This document shows, piece after piece, positions 32,963 to 40,878 of a stretch of 48,129 nt of DNA. The notes beneath the pieces were generated by a model. That model was not told the DNA's origin, made no database searches, and saw only the letters and a list, made by a program, of their open reading frames with translations. Origin of the DNA: Gallibacter intestinalis (GTDB taxonomy: Bacteria > Bacillota > Clostridia > Peptostreptococcales > Anaerovoracaceae); assembly GCF_014982745.1 (NCBI RefSeq), contig NZ_JADCKA010000013.1, positions 1-48,129 of the forward strand. The letters run 5' to 3'. The position numbers were made by a program, and so were the translations under genes. Positions within the stretch are counted from its first letter, which is position 1. Every line of letters begins with the position of its first letter.

Positions 32963-33862
32963 ATGAATCTCAATCATCTTAAATATTTCATCACCCTTGC
33001 CAAACTTGAACACTTTACAAAGGCCGCCGAGGAACTTGAAATCACCCAGCCCACACTAAGTCACTCCATGGCGACTCTTGAACAGGAATTGGGAACTCGC
33101 CTCTTCCAAAAACAAGGTCGTGGAGTTGTCCTTACCAAGTACGGGCGCACCTTCCTTAAATATGCAGAAGAATCCCTTTCCACCCTTGAGGAAGGCATCC
33201 GCAAAACAAAGGAAATGACCGGCCACACCGGCGGCATCATCGACCTGGCATTTATATACACCCTAGGCAGCGAATTTGTTCCTAATATGGTCAGCGACTT
33301 TTTGCGTTCCCACGAGGAGCTTAACATTCGCTTTCATTTCACCGTGGGAAATACAACGGATATTTTAAAGGGATTAAAGGATGAAAAATTCGACGTGGCC
33401 TTTTGTTCCATGGTTGAAAAGGAGTCTCATATAAACTTTGCACCTGTGGGCACCGAAGAACTTGTGCTTGTAACTCCAAAGGGTCATCCCATTGCTTCAT
33501 CCGGAAATGCAGTTTCTTTGGAAGAGGCCGCCAAGTATCCTCAGATTTTCTTTACAGAAAACAGCGGCCTGCGTCCCCTCATAGACAATCTCTTTGAGCA
33601 AGCGGATATAAAGCCGGAAATCGCATATGAAATAGAAGAGGACAGCTGCATGGCAGGCCTTATTGCCCGAGGCTTTGGCATAGGCATCATGCCTGACATT
33701 CCCGTGCTGCGCACCATGGATGTCGATGTGTTGCCCCTTAACCTCTCAGGCCATCGCAGATATGTATATATGGCATGGTGCCCTGACAATTATCATCCCC
33801 CTGCAGTCAAACAGTTTATTAAATATGTGGCCAACGCCATATCCTTTACACCTCAGCTATAA
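32963..33862 (+). CDS. LysR-family transcriptional regulator (first copy)
   Basis: A 299-residue LysR protein. The winged helix is NHLKYFITLAKLEHFTKAAEELEITQPTLSHSMATLEQELGTRLF, followed by GRGVVLTKYGRTFLKYAEESL and a two-lobed effector-binding region (IIDLAFIYTLGSEFVP, KFDVAFCSMVEK, LVTPKGHPIA, GIGIMPDIPVL). It is transcribed away from the flavoenzyme gene and is a paralogue of the LysR gene that faces it at 33891-34775 (same KAAEELxIxQPxLSxSxATLExELG core). The start at 32963 has AAAAGGA 8 bases before; the longer reading has no SD. Confidence 0.92.
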   Translation: MNLNHLKYFITLAKLEHFTKAAEELEITQPTLSHSMATLEQELGTRLFQKQGRGVVLTKYGRTFLKYAEESLSTLEEGIRKTKEMTGHTGGIIDLAFIYTLGSEFVPNMVSDFLRSHEELNIRFHFTVGNTTDILKGLKDEKFDVAFCSMVEKESHINFAPVGTEELVLVTPKGHPIASSGNAVSLEEAAKYPQIFFTENSGLRPLIDNLFEQADIKPEIAYEIEEDSCMAGLIARGFGIGIMPDIPVLRTMDVDVLPLNLSGHRRYVYMAWCPDNYHPPAVKQFIKYVANAISFTPQL

Positions 33863-33881
33863 ATATCATAGAAATTAAAAT

Positions 33882-33904
33882 GGACGAGAATTACAATCTC
33901 GTCC
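33882..33904. terminator. Shared terminator between the two convergent LysR genes
   Basis: Arms GGACGAGA (33882-33889) and TCTCGTCC (33897-33904); T-rich on both sides (CTTCCTTTTG plus, ATTTTAATTTC minus). It overlaps the last codons and stop of the minus-strand LysR gene. Confidence 0.85.
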
Positions 33905-34775
33905 CTTCCTTTTGTATGAACTTAATAAAGTTTTTGACCGCCGGTATCATATAATGATTTTTCAGGTATCCCATATACACCGTATGAGCAATTTCCTGAT
34001 CTTTCACCTTTATAATCTCTACATTTCTCTCGTGTATCGTCTCCACATCCGCCACCAGTGCCACGCCGAAGTTTTCCTCCACCAGTGCGGAAATAGCGTA
34101 TTCGTCCGGCGACTCACATATTATATTGGGCTTCATCCCGTAGATCTCATAAAGTCTGTTTGTATATTTACCAAGCCCCGATGTTCTGTCATATCCTATT
34201 ACCGGATAGTCTTCTAAATCCTGCAATCTCACCAATGGACTTTCCGTCAGTGGATGTCCTTCCGGAGCTATGATAACCATTTCCTGATGTATTATAGGTA
34301 CAAACTGTATGCCCGGTTCATTTTCCACATAAGAGCCGAAAACAACATCAAACTTTTCGTTTTTAAGCCCTTCTATAAGTGCCGATGTATGCAGCTGATG
34401 AAAGCTGAAGGTTACCTTCCTGTTTTTTTCTTGACTGAGAAATCGCCTTACCATGTGAGGGATGTAATGGCCTGCCAGAGGGAATACATAGGCTATATCC
34501 ACATGTCCTTCATCTCCTGTCAGCTGCTTCATCTGCAAGGTGGCCATATCAACATCCTTTAAAATCCTTTCCGCATGCTCTAAAAAAATACGACCATACT
34601 TGGTAAGCCTTACATTTCTTCCTTGTCTTTCAAAGAGCATGATGCCAAGCTCCTCCTCTAAAGTCGCAATGGATCTGCTCAAGGACGGCTGCGATATATT
34701 AAGCTCCTCCGCCGCTTTATGAAAATGCTGGTGCTTTGCCACAGTCTGAAAATACAGCAATTGATTAAGCGTCAT
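33891..34775 (-). CDS. LysR-family transcriptional regulator (second copy)
   Basis: A 294-residue LysR protein. MTLNQLLYFQTVAKHQHFHKAAEELNISQPSLSRSIATLEEELGIMLF is the DNA-binding helix-turn-helix; the effector lobes contain VDIAYVFPLAGHYIPHMVRRF, KFDVVFGSYVENE, MVIIAPEGHPLTES and FGVALVADVETI. It is divergent from the ydiB-MFS-aroD-TRAP operon and most likely its activator; a LysR-type box lies at -64 of that promoter. Its 3' end overlaps the terminator shared with the other LysR gene. Both regulators are clear paralogues, with similarity extending into the effector domain. Confidence 0.92.
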   Translation of the reverse strand: MTLNQLLYFQTVAKHQHFHKAAEELNISQPSLSRSIATLEEELGIMLFERQGRNVRLTKYGRIFLEHAERILKDVDMATLQMKQLTGDEGHVDIAYVFPLAGHYIPHMVRRFLSQEKNRKVTFSFHQLHTSALIEGLKNEKFDVVFGSYVENEPGIQFVPIIHQEMVIIAPEGHPLTESPLVRLQDLEDYPVIGYDRTSGLGKYTNRLYEIYGMKPNIICESPDEYAISALVEENFGVALVADVETIHERNVEIIKVKDQEIAHTVYMGYLKNHYMIPAVKNFIKFIQKEGTRL

Positions 34776-34834
34776 ATTTAATCCTCTTTAATCCTTTTTC
34801 GTTCAAATCATCTTACTATTAAATTGTACCACCA

Positions 34835-34902
34835 TTGATAGTTAAATGCTATCAAAATTAAATAAAAGATATATTAGAACTATCGGTAGGCTCATATATA
34901 AT
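34835..34902 (+). promoter_or_regulatory. LysR-controlled promoter of the ydiB operon
   Basis: An inverted repeat TTGATAG-N7-CTATCAA (34835-34855), a T-N11-A box, is centred about 64 bases before the predicted start; a second site CTATCGGTAG (34880-34889) overlaps the -35 region. The -10 is TATAAT (34897-34902), and the -35 (TTAGAA at 17 bases) is poor, as usual for LysR-activated promoters. The first site overlaps the regulator's own upstream region, allowing autoregulation. Confidence 0.7.
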
Positions 34903-34999
34903 AAAGTTAAAGAGGTTGTCTGTTAATTAACAAACGAAAATCAAAAGCAAAATCACAAATCAATTAGACACATTTATTAATTAATGGAGGAAAAACAAA

Positions 35000-35875
35000 A
35001 TGACTGAAAGAATTACAGGACATACTGAGCTAATCGGACTTATGGCATATCCGATTCGTCACTCCAGCTCCCCTGCAATGCATAACGAAGCATTTGCAAC
35101 CTTAGGACTGGATTATGCATATCTGGCATTTGAAGTGGATAACAGCACTCTGGAAGATGCCGTTAAAGGACTTCGCGCATTAAAGATGGTAGGTTCCAAT
35201 GTTTCCATGCCTAACAAAACAGTAGTAGGCCAGTATCTTGATGAGCTTTCCCCTGCTGCGCAGATGTGCGGCGCCGTAAACACAATCGTAAATGATAACG
35301 GCAAACTCATCGGACATATCACAGACGGTATCGGATACATGCAGTCCCTTAAAGATAACAATATAGATGTAATAGGAAAGAAAATCACCGTAGCAGGCGC
35401 CGGCGGAGCCGCAAAGGCTATTGAAGTTCAGGCCGCTTTAGACGGTGTAAAGGAAATTTCCATCTTTAATATACACGATAGCTTCTGGGAAGCTGCCGAA
35501 AGAACAGTGCAGGTAATAAGAGAAAACACAGACTGCGTTGTAAATCTCTACGATCTCGATGACAAGGAAAAGCTGAGAGAAGAAATCGCAGATAGCTATC
35601 TCTTTGCTCAGGCAACAGGCGTAGGTATGAAGCCGATGGAAGGACAGTCTGTAGTTCCTGACAAATCCTTCTTCCGCCCTGACCTGATTGTAACTGATAC
35701 AATCTACTCACCGAGAGAAACAGCTCTCCTGAAGATGGCAAAGGAAGTAGGCTGCAAAACAATGAACGGCCTTGGCATGATGCTCTTCCAGGGAGATGCG
35801 GCTTTCCATCTGTGGACAGGCAAGCATATGCCAATCGACCATATGAAGGAAGTATTGGACATCAAGTACGACTAA
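35000..35875 (+). CDS. ydiB: Quinate/shikimate dehydrogenase (YdiB type)
   Basis: NAD(P)-dependent oxidoreductase interconverting shikimate with 3-dehydroshikimate and, in YdiB-type enzymes, quinate with 3-dehydroquinate. The 291 residues follow E. coli YdiB closely: ELIGLMAYPIRHSSSPAMHNEA (substrate Ser pair), LKMVGSNVSMPNKTVVG with catalytic Lys73, GHITDGIGYM with Asp109 (the usual N-T-D-G is I-T-D-G here), cofactor loop ITVAGAGGAAKAIEVQA, ENTDCVVNLYDL, and KTMNGLGMMLFQGDAAFHLWTG. First gene of an operon with MFS, aroD and TRAP genes, so a catabolic or reductive role is likelier than biosynthesis. SD GGAGG. Confidence 0.92.
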   Translation: MTERITGHTELIGLMAYPIRHSSSPAMHNEAFATLGLDYAYLAFEVDNSTLEDAVKGLRALKMVGSNVSMPNKTVVGQYLDELSPAAQMCGAVNTIVNDNGKLIGHITDGIGYMQSLKDNNIDVIGKKITVAGAGGAAKAIEVQAALDGVKEISIFNIHDSFWEAAERTVQVIRENTDCVVNLYDLDDKEKLREEIADSYLFAQATGVGMKPMEGQSVVPDKSFFRPDLIVTDTIYSPRETALLKMAKEVGCKTMNGLGMMLFQGDAAFHLWTGKHMPIDHMKEVLDIKYD

Positions 35876-35921
35876 TAACCATCGCTAAAGGAAAATATCG
35901 TTATATAAAGGAGATTATTTC

Positions 35922-37109
35922 ATGAATACAAAATATCTGCCAAGCGCACTTATTCTTTATTTAAACTACTTTATCCACGGTATCGGATGCTCTATCCTCA
36001 GCCAGCAGGTTGTAAAGGAAATGCTTTCCGAACAGTGGGGTACAGGAGATGTAATGAGCGTAACTGCAGTAGCAGCAGCTCTTGGTCTGGGAAGACTCAT
36101 TTCCCTGCCTTTTGCAGGTCCTCTGTCCGATAAATTTGGAAGAAGAATTTCCGTTCTCATCGGATGCTTCTCATATGTAATATTCTTTGTGGGAATTGCT
36201 TTCTCCCCAAGCATGACCTTTGCATATGTGGCAGCCGTACTGGGCGGTATAGCAAACTCCTTCCTGGATACAGCAACTTATCCTGCAGTTGGAGAAATCA
36301 TCTACAAGTACACAGGCGTTGCCACAATGGGTATCAAGCTGTTCATATCCGTTGCTCAGCTGCTCCTCCCATTCTTCCTGGGAATGTGCGTAGGAACTTC
36401 CATGTCCTACCTGATGCTCCCTCTGGTATGCGGTATCGTAATTGCAGTACTGGGTATACTTGCAATATTTGCTCCGCTGCCTAAGGTTGAAGGCGTAGGA
36501 AAGGGCGAATCCTTCTTAAATAACCTTAAGAACGCTCATTTCTCTCTGGAAAGCGTAGCTCTGATCCTCATCGGATTTACATGCACAGCAACTTTCCAGC
36601 TGTGGCTCAATTGCGCGCAGACATTCGGTACTGAGGTTGCCGGAATTCCGTCTGAAAGCGTTTCAATGATGCAGACTTATTACTCAGCAGGTACTCTGGT
36701 TGCTCTGTTTGTAACAAGTATTCTTATTACAAAGTTTAAGCAGGTTCGTTTCCTGGTAATCTATCCTGTAATCTCTCTTGTAATGCTGGCTCTAGTTTAC
36801 CTGATTAAGACACCTATGATCTGCTATGTAGGCGCCTTTGTAATCGGTTATGCTGGTGCAGGCGGCGTACTGCAGATGGCAACAGCCGTAGCCAATGATT
36901 TGTTCCCAAAAATCAAGGGAACCCTCACAAGTCTGGTTATGATAGCTTCCAGCCTGTGCAATTACACAATCCTTACAGCAGCAGCAAAAATGAGCTCCTC
37001 CGGAGTTATCCTTATGAACATCGTAATAACAGTAATAGGTATACTTCTTGCTCTGTTTGTAAACCTGAGATACGGCAAGCTGCTTAAAAATGCCGGACAG
37101 GCCGAATAA
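35922..37109 (+). CDS. MFS transporter (likely hydroaromatic acid carrier)
   Basis: A 395-residue major facilitator with about twelve membrane spans. Motif A between spans 2 and 3 reads GPLSDKFGRRISVLIG; further spans include YVIFFVGIAFSPSMTFAYVAAVLGGIANSFLD, LFISVAQLLLPFFLGMCVGTSM and, in the second half, LVIYPVISLVMLALVYLI and YVGAFVIGYAGAGGVLQM. It resembles carboxylate/aromatic-acid carriers by size, but the substrate is only suggested by its place between ydiB and aroD (46 and 59 base gaps). Shikimate/quinate, or a reduced end product leaving the cell, are plausible. Confidence 0.85.
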   Translation: MNTKYLPSALILYLNYFIHGIGCSILSQQVVKEMLSEQWGTGDVMSVTAVAAALGLGRLISLPFAGPLSDKFGRRISVLIGCFSYVIFFVGIAFSPSMTFAYVAAVLGGIANSFLDTATYPAVGEIIYKYTGVATMGIKLFISVAQLLLPFFLGMCVGTSMSYLMLPLVCGIVIAVLGILAIFAPLPKVEGVGKGESFLNNLKNAHFSLESVALILIGFTCTATFQLWLNCAQTFGTEVAGIPSESVSMMQTYYSAGTLVALFVTSILITKFKQVRFLVIYPVISLVMLALVYLIKTPMICYVGAFVIGYAGAGGVLQMATAVANDLFPKIKGTLTSLVMIASSLCNYTILTAAAKMSSSGVILMNIVITVIGILLALFVNLRYGKLLKNAGQAE

Positions 37110-37168
37110 TCTTTGTCACAGTTTCAGGTCGTATATTTCAGGTCATATATTAAGAAAGGATACAACTG

Positions 37169-37930
37169 ATGAATACAGTAAAAGTTAGAAATATTGAAAT
37201 TGGAGCGGGCATCCCAAAAATTTGCGTACCTATAGTAGGCGTAACAAGAAATGAAATCCTTGATGCCGCTAAATTCATTGCCGCCATGGGAACCGACGTG
37301 GTAGAATGGCGTGTAGACTGGTACCAGGATGTATTTAACTTCGATGAAGTTGAAAAAACCGCCGAAGAACTTCGCAAGGCTCTCGGCGACACTCCTATAC
37401 TTTTTACCTTCCGTACATCAAAGGAAGGCGGCGAAAAAGCCATAAAAACAGCAGACTATGTTGAGTTAAACTCTAAAATTGCAAAAACAGGATATGTTGA
37501 CCTTGTAGATATTGAAGCCTTCACCGGCGACGATGCCGTAAAACAGGTCATCAGTGCCGCTCACAGCTGCGGTGTTAAAGTGGTAGCATCAAACCACGAC
37601 TTTGACAAGACTCCTGAAAAGGATGAAATTGTAAAAAGACTGCGCAAAATGCAGGAACTGGGAGCAGATATCCCTAAAATAGCAGTAATGCCACAGAACA
37701 AAAAAGATGTGCTGACACTGCTGTCAGCTACTGAAGAAATGAGCACAGAATATGCAGACAGACCGATTATAACAATGTCCATGGCAGGAACAGGCGTTAT
37801 AAGCCGCCTGTGTGGTGAAGTGTTCGGTTCATCGCTTACCTTCGGAGCCGCAGGCAAGGCCTCCGCTCCTGGACAGATGGGAGTTGAAGACCTGAAAACA
37901 GTTCTTTCGCTTCTTCACAAAAGCCTTTAG
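37169..37930 (+). CDS. aroD: 3-Dehydroquinate dehydratase, type I
   Basis: Dehydrates 3-dehydroquinate to 3-dehydroshikimate through a Schiff base. The 253 residues carry the complete active site with the numbering of the best known type I enzymes: Glu86 (SKEGGEK), His143 (ASNHDFDKTP) and Lys170 (ADIPKIAVMPQ), plus VVEWRVDWYQD and MSMAGTGVISRLCGEVFGSSLTFG. Type I enzymes work in the reversible direction and are the usual form in quinate use, as well as in biosynthesis. It connects the two keto acids produced by YdiB. SD AGAAAGGA. Confidence 0.96.
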   Translation: MNTVKVRNIEIGAGIPKICVPIVGVTRNEILDAAKFIAAMGTDVVEWRVDWYQDVFNFDEVEKTAEELRKALGDTPILFTFRTSKEGGEKAIKTADYVELNSKIAKTGYVDLVDIEAFTGDDAVKQVISAAHSCGVKVVASNHDFDKTPEKDEIVKRLRKMQELGADIPKIAVMPQNKKDVLTLLSATEEMSTEYADRPIITMSMAGTGVISRLCGEVFGSSLTFGAAGKASAPGQMGVEDLKTVLSLLHKSL

Positions 37931-37964
37931 GTAAATCCTTTGCGTAAGACAAGGAGGCAGACTT

Positions 37965-38450
37965 ATGAAAAAGATAATAAATTGCATAGACGAATACCTC
38001 GAAGAAATAATCCTGGTCTTCCTCCTTGCAGCAATGGCTGTAATTATGGGCATCCAGGTATTCTGTCGCTATGCACTTTCCATGTCCCTGACATGGTCTG
38101 AAGAGCTGACAAGATATCTGTTCATATGGGCAGGATTTTTAAGCGTCAGCTACTGCACAAAGAAGTGCATATCCATAAAAATAGAACAATTTGTAGCGCT
38201 CTTCCCTAAAAGGGGGAAAGCGCTGTTTAAAGTTGTAAACCATACTATTGAACTGGTACTGTTTCTTTACCTTATTCCATTTGCATGGAAATATTTTTAC
38301 TCAGCCATTGAAACAGGCCAGGTAAGTCCAGCTCTGGGAATTCCAATGTACTATGTTCAGGCTGCTCCCCTTGCAGGATTTATACTGGTGGCCATACGCA
38401 TAATCCAGCGCTGGATTGTGGAGTTCAATACAGTAAGGGGAAAGGAGTAA
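37965..38450 (+). CDS. dctQ: TRAP transporter small membrane subunit (DctQ)
   Basis: The 161-residue four-span subunit of a TRAP transporter. YLEEIILVFLLAAMAVIMGIQVFCRY and SLTWSEELTRYLFIWAGFLSVSYCTKKCISIKIEQF form the DctQ signature (the S-W-x-E-E-x-x-R-Y motif); two more spans follow. Its neighbours DctM and DctP complete the transporter, which moves carboxylates into the cell using a sodium gradient. SD AAGGAGG. Confidence 0.93.
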   Translation: MKKIINCIDEYLEEIILVFLLAAMAVIMGIQVFCRYALSMSLTWSEELTRYLFIWAGFLSVSYCTKKCISIKIEQFVALFPKRGKALFKVVNHTIELVLFLYLIPFAWKYFYSAIETGQVSPALGIPMYYVQAAPLAGFILVAIRIIQRWIVEFNTVRGKE

Positions 38451-38453
38451 CTC

Positions 38454-39743
38454 ATGCCGGCAGCAGTTGTAATGATAATATTCGTAATCTGCCTGGTAAT
38501 CGCAATTCCGGTGTCCATTTCCCTGGGAATAGCATCGGTGTTGCCGGGCGCCCTTGATCCTTCATTTACGGCTAGCGCAACCTATGTTATCCGTTCTATG
38601 CTAGGCGGTCTTGACAGCTTCCCTTTGCTGGCGGTTCCTATGTTCGTTTTATCGGGAATCATCATGGCAAGAGGTGGTATATCAAGAAAGCTCTTTGATA
38701 TATTTGCCTTCTTTATGGGAAAACGCACAGCAGGCATGCCTTGTGCCGTAATCGTAACCTGTCTTTTTTACGGAGCGATTTCAGGTTCAGGCCCAGCCAC
38801 TGTAGCAGCAGTAGGCAGTATGACGATTCCTATTCTAATAGAAATGGGATATGATAAGACATTTTCCACAGCCGTCGTGGCAGTGGTAGGAGGACTTGGG
38901 GTAATAATCCCTCCGAGCATACCTTTTATCATGTACGGAAGCGCTTCCGGAGCCTCTGTCAGCGACCTTTTTATCGCCGGAATAATACCGGGACTTCTCA
39001 TCGGTGCACTTCTGATGATTTACGCCTGGCTCTACTGTAAAAAACACGGCGAAGATCAAGAAAAGAAACTGGTAATGGTAAATGAACTTCATTCTCGCGG
39101 ATTTTTAAAGGTGCTTAAGGACAGTTCCCTGGCTCTTTTAAGTCCCGTTATAATCCTAGGATGCATATACAGCGGCATAGCTTCACCTACAGAAGCAGCG
39201 GTAATATCCGTATTTTATGCCCTTATCATCAGCCTGTTTGTGTACCGCAGCATCAAGCTAAAAGATATATGGGGCATACTAGTAGAATCAATACGCACAT
39301 ACACACCGATACTGTTTATACTGGCTGCTTCAATAGCATTTTCAAGGGTGCTCACTTTAATGCAAGTACCTCAGGCCGTAAGCGACTGGATACTGACCCA
39401 CTTTACAAATCCGATTGTACTGTTGCTTGTAATCAATATATTCCTGCTTATAGTTGGAATGGTAATGGATACCACACCAGCAATATTGATTCTTACACCG
39501 ATATTGCTGCCGATCGTAACGGAAATAGGCATGGACCCTATACACTTCGGTGTAATGATGGTTGTAAACCTGGCTGTCGGTTTTGTAACACCACCAATTG
39601 GCGTAAATCTCTTTGTAGCTTCTTCCCTTTCGGAGATACCTCTGATGAAGATTGCAGCAAAGGCAATGCCGATGATAATATACTTTTTATTTGCCCTTGT
39701 GCTGATAACATTTATTCCTGCAATCAGCCTCGTGCTGTTGTAG
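38454..39743 (+). CDS. dctM: TRAP transporter large permease subunit (DctM)
   Basis: The 429-residue channel subunit, with about twelve spans. VVMIIFVICLVIAIPVSISLGIAS, FPLLAVPMFVLSGIIMARGGISRKLFDI and ISGSGPATVAAVGSMTIPILIEMGYDKTFSTAVV are DctM hallmarks, as is the C-terminal HFGVMMVVNLAVGFVTPPIGVNLFVASSL. It starts 3 bases after dctQ, a tight coupling. Together with DctP it should import the acid handled by YdiB and AroD. Confidence 0.95.
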   Translation: MPAAVVMIIFVICLVIAIPVSISLGIASVLPGALDPSFTASATYVIRSMLGGLDSFPLLAVPMFVLSGIIMARGGISRKLFDIFAFFMGKRTAGMPCAVIVTCLFYGAISGSGPATVAAVGSMTIPILIEMGYDKTFSTAVVAVVGGLGVIIPPSIPFIMYGSASGASVSDLFIAGIIPGLLIGALLMIYAWLYCKKHGEDQEKKLVMVNELHSRGFLKVLKDSSLALLSPVIILGCIYSGIASPTEAAVISVFYALIISLFVYRSIKLKDIWGILVESIRTYTPILFILAASIAFSRVLTLMQVPQAVSDWILTHFTNPIVLLLVINIFLLIVGMVMDTTPAILILTPILLPIVTEIGMDPIHFGVMMVVNLAVGFVTPPIGVNLFVASSLSEIPLMKIAAKAMPMIIYFLFALVLITFIPAISLVLL

Positions 39744-39759
39744 GTATAGGAGAATAACC

Positions 39760-40773
39760 ATGAAGAAATGGATTATAACAGCAGCAGCTTTCATAATAAC
39801 CTTTGGGCTTACCTTTAGCCTAAGCTCATGCTCCGGCGGCAACCAAAGTGCCGATGGTGAACAGGAATATGCCTATCCACTGGCCACAGCCAGTCCGGAA
39901 GACACCGTAACCCAGATATATGCCGAAAAATTCGCCGAGGAAGTTGATCGTCTCAGTGACGGACGCATCAAAATCCAGGTGTACCCAAATAGCGTACTAG
40001 GCGGTGACAGAGAACTCTTAGAAAGCTGCTATGACGGAGATATACCTTTTGTAATACAAAATACGGCCCCACAGGTAACATTTATCCCAGATACCGCCGT
40101 ATTTGATGTGCCATGCCTCTTTGACAGCCTTGAAGACGTCAGAGCCACCGTAGACAATCCCGAATTTTTTAACAGGATTCAACAGTCATACCGCGATGCC
40201 GGTTACGAGCTCTTAGGATACTCCGACCAAGGCTTTAGAGTGATGTCCACAAACAAAAATGTCACTTCCATAGGGGATTTTAAAGGGCAGAAAATAAGAA
40301 CTATGGAAAACAGCTATCATCTTGATTTCTGGTCGGCCCTCGGCGCAAATCCTACACCGATGAACTTCAGCGAAGTTTACATAGGGCTTCAACAAAACAC
40401 CATTGACGCCCAGGAAAACCCTTATGAGGTCATAGTCTCCAACAAGCTCTACGAGCAGCAGGACTATGTAGTGGAAACAAACCACCTGCCTCATCTGATA
40501 TCCCTTGTGGTCAGCAAGGACTTTTATGATCAGTTATCAGCCGAAGATCAGCAAATTTTAGTTGAAGCTCAAAAAATCGCAAGAGATTACTCACGTAAAG
40601 CTTCAGATGAACGTATAAACCAGCGAATCGAAGTAATCGAGGATAGCGGCACACAAATCGTAACCATAAGCGATGAAACTCGCCAGGATATGGTTGATGC
40701 TTCAGCTGATATATATGAGGAAATCAAGAATGCTGTAGATGAGGATATTTACAGGGCATATGTTGGGGAATAA
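39760..40773 (+). CDS. dctP: TRAP transporter substrate-binding lipoprotein (DctP)
   Basis: The extracellular binding protein of the TRAP system, 337 residues. A lipoprotein signal peptide ends at the lipobox LSSC with Cys24. The fold shows GRIKIQVYPNSVLGGDRELLESC, DTAVFDVPCLFDSLEDVRA, ELLGYSDQGFRVMSTNKNV, KIRTMENSYHLDFWSALGANPTPMNFSEVYIGLQQNTIDAQENP and DYVVETNHLPHLISLVVSKDFYDQL. The conserved Arg (in GQKIRTME) and NP loop are those that hold a carboxylate. The gene lies 16 bases after dctM and is followed by a terminator. Confidence 0.95.
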   Translation: MKKWIITAAAFIITFGLTFSLSSCSGGNQSADGEQEYAYPLATASPEDTVTQIYAEKFAEEVDRLSDGRIKIQVYPNSVLGGDRELLESCYDGDIPFVIQNTAPQVTFIPDTAVFDVPCLFDSLEDVRATVDNPEFFNRIQQSYRDAGYELLGYSDQGFRVMSTNKNVTSIGDFKGQKIRTMENSYHLDFWSALGANPTPMNFSEVYIGLQQNTIDAQENPYEVIVSNKLYEQQDYVVETNHLPHLISLVVSKDFYDQLSAEDQQILVEAQKIARDYSRKASDERINQRIEVIEDSGTQIVTISDETRQDMVDASADIYEEIKNAVDEDIYRAYVGE

Positions 40774-40797
40774 AATACTACAGTAATATAACAACAC

Positions 40798-40836
40798 AAA
40801 ACCACGGACTATTGCTAAAAACTGCTCCGTGGTTTT
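40798..40836 (+). terminator. Terminator of the ydiB-dctP operon
   Basis: ACCACGGA (40801-40808) and TCCGTGGT (40826-40833) with AAA before and TTTTAGTTTTG after. The same stem sequence occurs at 42138-42160. Confidence 0.88.
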
Positions 40837-40878
40837 AGTTTTGCCTTTTATTACGCGTTTTTTATCCTATAACCTGAG

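Noticed and set aside
34776-34999. Small gene in the gap between LysR and ydiB
   Set aside because: The 224 bases are AT-rich with operator and promoter signals; no frame with a ribosome binding site is found.
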